64,000 nucleotides of DNA, from positions 257,655-321,654 of the forward strand of contig VZSF01005563.1 in the NCBI GenBank assembly GCA_013398295.1, read 5' to 3'. Under the pieces are notes generated by a model. That model did no database searches and was not told where the DNA came from. It saw only the letters and a list, made by a program, of their open reading frames with translations. Source of the stretch: Chionis minor (Eukaryota; Chordata; Aves; Charadriiformes; Chionididae). A program made the position numbers and the translations under genes. Shown in pieces: positions 57,101 through 64,000 of this stretch (position 1 is the stretch's first letter; each line of letters opens with the position of its first letter).

Positions 57101-60100
57101 CCACAAACACTCTGATGCTCAGCTAGATTACAGGTGCCCTGAAGTTCAGTTTCCCTGAGCTCTTAGAGGAGAGCTGAGGGTGTTCAGCGGCTCTAAGGCT
57201 CCTGCTTTCAGTACAGCTCCCCTTTCCCTGTATCACATACACGGAGCTGCCCCAGGACCTTGAAGAATTTTTCCTATGCAAAAAGAACTTAGCTACTATC
57301 TCCCTGAACCACCTTCTGTACACGTGCGTTCCGAAAACGTGCAGCAGAGCATTCTTTGAGGAAACGTAGAGTACAATGTAGCAATGCTCTCATCTTCTGG
57401 CCATCTGCCCTGGAAATGAGTAACAGGAACATTTACCTTTCAATTAGGTCAAGGCGCAGTTGATGTCCGTAAGGCAAGGTAATCAGTTCAAGACCAGAGT
57501 TCACTCCCATAATCCTCCTCATCTCTCCAGAAACTTCTAGTATCCTCGCCACCTGTCAAGTGCAAAAATTTGTGTGTAAGTTTTGAAACTAATGTACTTT
57601 TTAGAAAAAAACACCCGAGCACGTAGAAGTCCTCGAGGTTAGTGCAGGGCATATAGAGCTAAGTGCACAGTCTACAATATTAGAACACAGTCATTGAAGA
57701 AAAACAATTTTAATTAACTTAGGCACATTCAGTGCCTTACACAAAAAGACCAATAATTTATTTTTTTTTTCATGATTTAGCCATCAGAAAACATAAAAGG
57801 TGTAATCAAAATGCTTTATCAAACTTATGTCTGCTGCTTCCAGGAGGAGATTGATACGCAAGCTCTAGGAAACGTGCTGCTCTCTTGGCCTGATCTGTGT
57901 CGTGGTGGCACCGCTCTTTGGCCATCAAGATGTACACACTTGCTCACCTTCCTCATTGCTACAAAGACGACTGCTCAGAATGTTTTTGGATTACACCACA
58001 GGGTCCTCGTAAGGATAAATCAGTAAAAGGACTAAGGAGGACATGCAATGTTGAGTGCCTAAATAAAATCAGTATGTGAAAGCTGACACCCTCACCAATT
58101 TGTCTTTGCTTTTTAAACATATGGTATTAGCTACTGGTGATATCAATAACAATTATACACGCGAATTAGAAGCAAAACCACATTAATGCCATCATGGGAG
58201 ATTATCTGCTGGTTTAAGGGCTGTATGTTGACACATTTACAAACCAATCTGCCTGCTATTTCGGATAGCAGGCTTTCTCAGTTATGGAAAGATGAAAGCA
58301 ACCTGAGCCACATAACAAGCCGCACTGGTACAAAATCTAGCACTGCAGAGAAACCTGTTTCACTTCCAGAGACACAGGAGTGATACAAAGCCCCGGAGAC
58401 ACAGTAATTGCTACTCCTGCGTCACAAAAAGCCCTCTCAGGCATGCAAGCGGCAGATACTCACTCCGCAACTTAGCATATGGGTGCTTCTTTCATTATGA
58501 GAAATGTCATTATCTAAAAGGCAAACTAAGCTACTGATGCCAGGAGAAGACCTATGAACTTCAGCCTTATCACACGTCTCACTACAAAGCATTTATTCTG
58601 GCCCGTTCACATGCCAGTCTCATTGTCTCACACAGTTCTTACCAGCGCAGTTGCGTTACCAATGAATGACAGTCACTGGCTCTCAGCACTGCGAGATGAA
58701 GCTAAAGCAAGACTTCTCTACGTGTCCTGGCTGGTTACTGTTCCTGCTCCAAAATCCAAAAATCTTTCTGTAAAACACTCCAGTGACTCTTAAGTAATTG
58801 TACAGGCTCCCACACTTCCAGCAGGCCAGTTTCCTTGGCTGCATTCCAAAGTTTATAGGGTTTTAAATAAGGAGATTAGTAATGAGCTGACTGAATATAA
58901 TATATATATATAAAAAAAACATTACTACGTCTTTAAGGCATGCATATCCTATGCCTTCAAGCAACGTAACTTTTTACCAATATATTAAAAGATATTCTGG
59001 TTATTGTTACTAGGTTGAAGGAGTAAAAGGTGCATTTTGGAACTAAAATGTTAAGAGAATGCTGTTACTACTCTTGGAACCACAGTAAAGAAGCTACAAT
59101 CTATCACTTCCAAAAAGACCAAGCAGTTGCGGAGCCGAGTGTTTCTGAGTCACCCTGACGGCATGAAGCCTCACTCAGCAGCCAGCTGAGGGGAGAAGCT
59201 GCATTTGCCGCTGGCAGGATCCCAGCTGCTGGCAGGCACTCACACACACTCATCCCGCTGCCGCTCCCGTGAGCCGCCCCTTCCCAGCCCCACAGTGTGA
59301 ACCGCTGCAGCAAAACTGGGAGAGTGCTTACAGACGCGTTTCTTCTGGAGCACCACCATTCCCATTCCCTTGCTTGTCTGCAATGGAGTTGCCCAGTAAG
59401 TAGCCATGTGTGTTGCTTCTCAAGCTGCTCTTAAAAAAACAACCAACCAACTGAAAACCAACCAAGCTTGCAACACTTGGCTGCTGTAGCTGCTCTGCGG
59501 CAGGTACAGCCCGCAATCGTCCCACCACAGCGGTGCACATTCAACTACCGTTGCATTTCTTTTATTACACAAAGTCATCACCTCGTAAGGAGATGACTTC
59601 TGTCTTCCCATACTTCCGATCCAACAGCTGATCTCCACGCCCCGTCAGCTGAACAAAGTCTATGCTGTGAAAAAGAGTTCTTTGTGGTTTTACATCTTTC
59701 CAAACCATTCCACTAGCAATGCAGCTCTCTCATAGGAAAGAAATGCACACGTCCTGATAGCTATTTTCCCACACCACCTATCCAGCTGTAAGAAAGAGAC
59801 TCAAAGATTAGAAGAGCAGCTATTTTTAAAGTTCAAATATATTTAGTTCCATTGAGTGTCTTATATTACAGCCAGCAGCGCGGCAACCAGGTAACGTCTG
59901 TCTGCTGTTTGCCCTTGCAAGATAACTAGCTATTTCCTGTCACGAGTAGTTCTTTCCATGATTTACAGTGCAGATAGCTCCTGCTCCAGCAGAGAAGAAA
60001 GGCTGAATCACAGATAACAGCAACTGATAGGAAATTTAAAAGATGTATGGAACACTGACAATTCGAGTCTAAAGTCAAGTTTAGTCCAAAGGGTTTGTTA

Positions 60101-63100
60101 ATGTTCCTGTTCTTCAAATGGGAAAAAAAAAACCCCTAAAAATTCCTGCAAGCAAATCAATACATTTGTTAGCTGCAAATCGACCCATTAATCTTTTCAG
60201 ATCAGGTCTTTAAAAAGTCTAAACTTGATCAATGCAAAATAAAATGCAAGATATTTTTTTTTTACCTTGCAGTCCATTCTAAGAATATGCTGTGCGATCA
60301 TCTTTGGATTGTTGTTGGTGAAAAGCTCCTTAACTCTTTTTAACATTGTCGTTTCCAATGGCTTGTTTTCAGGAGGAAGTAGTCTGGACTCAAAATCATT
60401 CGGTTTAAAACCAGACACCGTCTCAAAAACAGGTGCAGAAAAGATGCTGTCTTCTTCAGCCATCTCAGTTGAAGCTTCTAAAGGATCTGCAGGGTTCATT
60501 GTAGGGTCATCTTCCAGGATGAAATAGTTTGTTTCAGAGTTCCTGAATGAGTGTGTTCCCTTCTCCTTGCACGTCAGACGTTCCACGTGGCTGTTTTTCT
60601 GACATAAACGTCGTTTTGTTGCTGCAGGATCTCCGGCGGGGCTTAGTTCACAGTAGTGTCCTTCTGAGCTGCGGGAAGCCAAGGGAGAATCTGGGGGCTT
60701 CATCAGGGGTGCTTTGCTGGGTTTAGGTGGAGGCTTCGGGCAGAGCTGACTGTCTGAGCCTCGAAGAGCTTCCCCTACTTGCGACTCAGAGGGGACTTTC
60801 TGAACAACTGTGGGGCTTAGAGAAGGTTCGCTGCCCGTTCTAAACGCGGGAGAGCTTGGACAGGAGTCTGCTTCTGCTTCAGGTAATCGAGATGGCTGTC
60901 TTGAACCTGCAGGGGGAAAGAGTAATTCAGAAGGCCAAAACATACAATTCCTGATGCCTGTCTCAGGGTTCACCTCTTAATGCTGTTTCCTGAGGAAAAT
61001 GTTGTCAGTTCACATCAATTATTCACTGACAAAAACGTATATGAAATTGTATTTTGAGGAATGAGCTAGCCAGCAAATTCCATTCACTTGCTGATCCTCC
61101 CAAAATCCCAAATACACAGAGCAGCTGCACCATAATATTATTCTCTGGTATTGCTGACAATAATTCCAGTCCCTGCTGCATACATAGGCTATACTGTCAG
61201 AGCTGGACACTCTGCATGGCTTGGAATAGGAGGTTTCTTTGTAACCTGATCTAGGCTATAAAAACGGAAACTTCCAGCCACACCACATAAAAGATGAGTC
61301 ATTTCTGAGAATGACAAGTTTGAGATAAAAGAAAAGCTTCCCACAGTCAAGCCTGAACCTGCAATAAGGTATGGAAGGAATGAATTTCAGGGATGCTGAT
61401 CTTCTAGCTAAATAGTAACTGTTTTGAAGAACTGGAGAAATATCCATGTACGTCTGTGTATTTATGCCTCATCCCGTGCTCGCTGCATATGCAAACCTTA
61501 GCACCCGATATAGGACTGAACGCTGTATCAGACATTGCCCATCTGCAGTTGTCGGCCCTGTCGCTGGTTCCTACAGCAAAGCGGCCGCTTGCATCACGTG
61601 GGCTTTACTGCTTGTTCCCAGCTGGCTCTCAGTTTACGCAGACAACGAAATCTGCCAGTCACAGCCTGTCACCCCTCACAAGCAGTATGACACCAGGACC
61701 TGCTCAGAGGAGCCCATGACAAAATGCACAGCAGTGCTCTTCTGGTTAACGGTTATAGTACCAAAAGAAAAGTTTTCCTAGTCCTGGATTGGAGTAAGAC
61801 AATCAACTCAACTACAGATGGACAGAAGCTGGTTTTCTGAATGTCTGCCCATCCCACTGTTAAACACAGGAGCACACCCTTTCTATCAAAATACAGTCTC
61901 ACGATAGAAATACCATCTTTGTCTAGAGAAGTCTTTCCACAATAGGCACTAGAAAGTTTAACAGCTACCACATTCAAAATTGCTAGTGGCCTTGGAAGTC
62001 AAACGCTAGAATTTGTCCACATGGGAACAGACGCATCGTTGCGAGCTTCCTTACACCATGTGTTAGTATGGAAACAACTGCTTAAACCTCTGAGGAATCT
62101 GAGAAAGAAAAAGCCACGATCAACAACTGATCACGTGTTGGTGCACCTTGTATCACTGGAGGAAGACAGTGACAGCGGCCGTGGACCCAGACAGCAGCAA
62201 AGGTGTGGAAAGGAATGAAAAGCAAAAGGGATGGCGAGGAGAGAGAGAGTGAGGTAGACAGAAGGACAGAACTGAGTACAAGCGCCATGGCAGTGCTTTT
62301 CTACCAGTGAGGAACACTGCCCCATCTGTATCCTTTACCCTGAGAAAGAGCAGTCACCAGGAGTTCCATGAAACACCTCTTCTACTTTTAATAGACTTCT
62401 GCCAGAATGACGTGAGTGAAGCAAGTCAGTTCTTGCAAAGCACAAGTAAGGAGAGGTAACACTGGCAAAAAGGGTATTAATGCCAACTGTAGCTGTCATT
62501 TTTTTGGTCTGGAAGCCTGCTGAGTTGTGTGCCAAGGTACTCAACTAGCTGGTGTGTTGCAAATAAAAAGCCCGTTCCAATGACTTAAAGAGCAAGCGGG
62601 ATGCTGACACAGCTTACGCTGGCCAGTGAACCTAACTGTGCATCCAGTACTCACACCACTCAATAGTCTCACTTTGGTCTGAAGCCTAACAGACCCCCTG
62701 GGTGCACACAGATTCTAAGTGTGAAACACTGAATTAAAAACCATACCGATTAGCAGATAGCTCTCCGACTGGTGAGCCTTTAGAGGGAATCTTTTCTCCA
62801 CAACGTGATCCAAACTAGCTGGCTGGCTACCACTTTTTTCTTTGTTTCTAGGGTAAACAAAAATGCAAACAGAAACATATCAGTATATCCAACACTCTTA
62901 ACATATGTACCCAATTGTCAGAATATATCAAAACCAGGGAAAGGATCATTAGTTTTCCACTTGGGCAGCTTTTAGGAATAAAAGGTACTTCATGCTGTTG
63001 TGGTAGCAATGAAATGTGTGACTCCGCAGCATTCATATGAGCATTTCTTTGAGAGCTAAGACTTTTTAATGGAACATTTGATTTTGACACTGAAATTTGG

Positions 63101-63892
63101 ATCCATTATTCCACACTTGGTATTATTGTTGCAGAAGTCACAAACAGAAAGACAGACTTCTCTGGAGCACTGGCATGATTTTATTTTAATCCTTTGTCTT
63201 AACGCTAGTCAAGATTTGCCAAATCACTGAAGAAGAAGTTGCAGCACCGTTGTGCTTCCAGAGTCTACATCTGCTCTCACTCTGTGGGGACCTGATGATT
63301 TTTTAGGCCTTAAAACATCCTTTGCTAAAATCAGCAAATCCTGACGCCTAGTCTCCCACCTAACATCAGGTGAAAATTCACATCACCTACAGCGGGAGCT
63401 GACACAGTTACCTCATTTCCCCCCAAAAAGGGCAGCAAAATTAAAGTACCTCAAAAGATTTCCTCTGGGCATGCTCTGCTCCGGGGATTGCATGCTGGAT
63501 ATACCAAGACTCAGCCTTTTTGCAGCTTCTGTTTTTCCTTCAGGGATACTTGGCTCTTTTTGTTGGACGGGAGTTACACCGTACTTTTCTTCTAGACACC
63601 GGAGAGGCACAGTCCTGTTGATAGGCTGGAAAATAATTGCTCCGCTCTGCTTTGATATTGGTGTGCGATTCCCAACATAGTATCTAACTAAGCCGGGGAT
63701 ACTGTCGAAACTTTCAAGTTCAAACTGATACTGAACGCGGCAGTAGGCTTCATTGAGTCTTAGAACCGTTCTGTTGATTTTAAAATGCTGAGGTGTATTT
63801 TTCCACTGGCAGGTAAGAACAAAGTTCCCAGGACTGGAGAGAGAATCCCTAATCAGAAAATCTCCATCTCTCTGAACTAGGCCTTCTGCCAC
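54011..63892 (-). CDS. BCAR3: BCAR3 (NSP2), SH2 / Cdc25-like p130Cas-binding adaptor; 3' eight coding exons
   Basis: BCAR3 is a cytoplasmic NSP-family adaptor. Its SH2 domain reads tyrosine-phosphorylated receptors and phosphatases, and its C-terminal Cdc25-homology fold, thought to lack exchange activity, clamps the C-terminal domain of p130Cas/BCAR1. This promotes adhesion turnover and antioestrogen resistance (family knowledge). The window gives 665 C-terminal residues in eight in-phase exons: most of SH2 (1-about 95 here), a Ser/Pro-rich linker to about 380, then the Cdc25-like domain to the end. The sequence matches BCAR3, not SH2D3A or SH2D3C, for example in the linker words RTGSEPSLSP and LRGSDSQLCPKPPPKP. 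The N-terminus and promoter lie beyond base 64,000. The gene converges on FNBP1L, as in mammals. Confidence 0.95.
54199..55041 (-). other. BCAR3: BCAR3 intron before terminal exon
   Basis: An 843-bp intron. No other feature seen. Confidence 0.85.
55042..55254 (-). CDS. BCAR3: BCAR3 exon (Cdc25-like domain)
   Basis: Starts after CTCTATATCCCAG, completes a Lys and encodes TVSAPQNNVTVPLLMPLITL, MERQGVIHEGMDLWESSDQS, CEIMLKHLATARQIAQN and ending AERLLE plus one base. The acceptor is chosen because the nearer GACTGTCAG would break the frame. Donor GTAGGG. Confidence 0.94.
55255..56114 (-). other. BCAR3: BCAR3 intron
   Basis: An 860-bp intron. Antisense-strand open frames at 55,640-55,990 have no recognisable domain. 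Nothing else seen. Confidence 0.8.
56115..56238 (-). CDS. BCAR3: BCAR3 exon (Cdc25-like domain)
   Basis: A 124-bp exon encoding VTRLEQTWTSLRRRYTQTAI and VYEKQLKPFSKALHEGQDEW, Asn and one base of Lys. Acceptor TTTGAACAG, donor GTGAGT. Confidence 0.96.
56239..56422 (-). other. BCAR3: BCAR3 short intron
   Basis: A 184-bp intron with no other feature. Confidence 0.9.
56423..56594 (-). CDS. BCAR3: BCAR3 exon (Cdc25-like domain core)
   Basis: Completes Arg and encodes HNTMAIGIAVDILGCTGNVE, DRAGTLNRIIQVAVELKDSL and GDLYAFSAIMKALEMPQ, one of the most conserved stretches of the NSP family. Acceptor TTCCCTTACAG, donor GTAAAA. Confidence 0.97.
56595..57436 (-). other. BCAR3: BCAR3 intron
   Basis: An 842-bp intron with nothing recognised. 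Confidence 0.85.
57437..57552 (-). CDS. BCAR3: BCAR3 exon (Cdc25-like domain)
   Basis: This exon has no long open frame beyond its borders and is easily missed. It encodes VARILEVSGEMRRIMGVNSG and LELITLPYGHQLRLDLIE plus two bases of Arg, between acceptor CTTGACAG and donor GTAAAT. It joins ...RMDCK in phase 0 to RHNTMAIG. Confidence 0.95.
57553..60265 (-). other. BCAR3: BCAR3 intron with GC-rich patch
   Basis: A 2.7-kb intron containing a CpG-rich patch (59,120-59,345), a TA run (58,897-58,911), and a poly-A plus CCCC motif at 60,123-60,136 (T/G-rich in BCAR3 sense). The 5' end has a T-rich run just after the donor. No second gene recognised. Confidence 0.8.
59120..59345. promoter_or_regulatory. 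CpG-richer patch inside BCAR3 (possible enhancer or internal promoter)
   Basis: GC content and CpG number are clearly above the surroundings by eye, and the - strand contains GGGGCGG, an Sp1-type GC box, near 59,275. A 69-codon antisense frame (59,104-59,313) shows no known domain. Function is inferred only from composition. Confidence 0.3.
60266..60906 (-). CDS. BCAR3: BCAR3 large linker exon
   Basis: A 641-bp exon. It completes a split Gly and encodes 213 residues: Ser/Pro-rich SRQPSRLPEAEADSCPSSPA, FRTGSEPSLSPTVVQKVPSE, LRGSDSQLCPKPPPKPSKAP, then the start of the Cas-binding domain FKPNDFESRLLPPENKPLET and LFTNNNPKMIAQHILRMDCK. The linker diverges more from mammals than the flanking domains. 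Acceptor TTTCCCCCTGCAG, donor GTAAAA. Confidence 0.96.
60907..62746 (-). other. BCAR3: BCAR3 intron
   Basis: A 1.8-kb intron. A GC-richer patch (61,450-61,720) contains GCGGCCGC (61,581-61,588) and an E-box CACGTG (61,595-61,600). Open frames there (up to 111 codons) have no recognised domain. Confidence 0.8.
62747..62847 (-). CDS. BCAR3: BCAR3 exon (short linker exon)
   Basis: A 101-bp exon too short for ordinary frame listing. It completes Arg and encodes NKEKSGSQPASLDHVVEKRF then PLKAHQSESYLLI plus one base of Gly. It is required: joining its neighbours directly would shift the frame into an early stop. Acceptor TTTACCCTAG, donor GTATGG. Confidence 0.94.
62848..63449 (-). other. BCAR3: BCAR3 intron
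   Basis: A 602-bp intron. No other feature seen. Confidence 0.85.
63450..63892 (-). CDS. BCAR3: BCAR3 SH2-domain exon
   Basis: A 443-bp exon encoding VAEGLVQRDGDFLIRDSLSS, PGNFVLTCQWKNTPQHFKIN, RTVLRLNEAYCRVQYQFELE and SFDSIPGLVRYYVGN up to PRGNLL plus two bases of Arg. The FLIRDS motif supplies the phosphotyrosine-binding Arg, codon 63,848-63,850. The first strand of the SH2 fold is encoded upstream, outside the window. Acceptor TTCCTCAAAG, donor GTACTT. Confidence 0.97.
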
Positions 63893-64000
63893 CTTTGAGG
63901 AAAAAGAATTACACAAGAAAATACTTTCAGAATCAGAAAACAAGTAGTCAAAAAACACATGACAACAAAATATTCTTAAACATAGGACTTAATTTGGCTG
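63893..64000 (-). other. BCAR3: BCAR3 intron (partial)
   Basis: The start of the upstream intron, cut by the window end. Its polypyrimidine tract near the SH2 exon is visible. Confidence 0.85.

Noticed and set aside
61446..61781. 111-codon and 87-codon + strand frames in BCAR3 intron
   Set aside because: Two overlapping frames in GC-richer DNA with no domain; kept only as a possible regulatory patch.
1..64000. tRNA, rRNA, snoRNA, known microRNA hairpins, CRISPR arrays, prokaryotic operons, endogenous retrovirus LTRs
   Set aside because: None was recognised on reading both strands. Small structured RNAs would need a covariance-model search to exclude fully.

Overview
The window is vertebrate nuclear DNA, most likely from a bird. 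The evidence is long AT-rich introns with few interspersed repeats, three CR1 LINE fragments (two ending in the typical ATTCTGTG octamer, one in two mutated copies of it), and two neighbouring genes whose exons read as clear orthologues of mammalian FNBP1L and BCAR3. The same two genes lie next to each other in human 1p22. The species cannot be fixed from the sequence.

Bases 1 to about 52,830 belong to FNBP1L (TOCA-1) on the + strand. The window opens inside a very long first intron; exon 1, expected to encode the first eight residues, lies upstream. Coding exons 2-16 follow between 23,099 and 49,530, all with GT/AG borders and matching phases. They encode an F-BAR domain, a linker with two optional in-frame exons (159 bp and a 15-bp microexon), an HR1 domain with the CDC42-contacting MGD motif, and an SH3 domain. 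Two C-termini are encoded: read-through of exon 16 gives ...KGAVTYI, and splicing to a terminal exon at 50,594 gives ...KGS. A 3'UTR of about 2.2 kb (3.3 kb in the read-through form) holds a strong G-quadruplex motif and ends near an AATAAA at 52,806.

From about 53.5 kb to the end, the - strand carries the 3' part of BCAR3: eight coding exons (63,892 down to 54,011). They encode most of the SH2 domain, a Ser/Pro-rich linker and the complete Cdc25-like, p130Cas-binding C-terminal domain. The two genes converge tail to tail with roughly 0.7 kb between their probable 3' ends.

Both proteins act in actin and adhesion signalling. FNBP1L couples curved membranes and CDC42 to N-WASP-driven actin assembly; BCAR3 links tyrosine-phosphorylated receptors to p130Cas. 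Their adjacency is conserved synteny, and nothing in the sequence shows joint regulation. No tRNA, rRNA, CRISPR array, known microRNA or third protein-coding gene was recognised. No wholly new system was found. The most interesting signals concern RNA processing: the microexon and its flanking motifs, the dual C-terminus, a 3'UTR quadruplex motif, an inverted CR1 pair around exons 2-5, and T/G tracts that seem to follow transcription direction.
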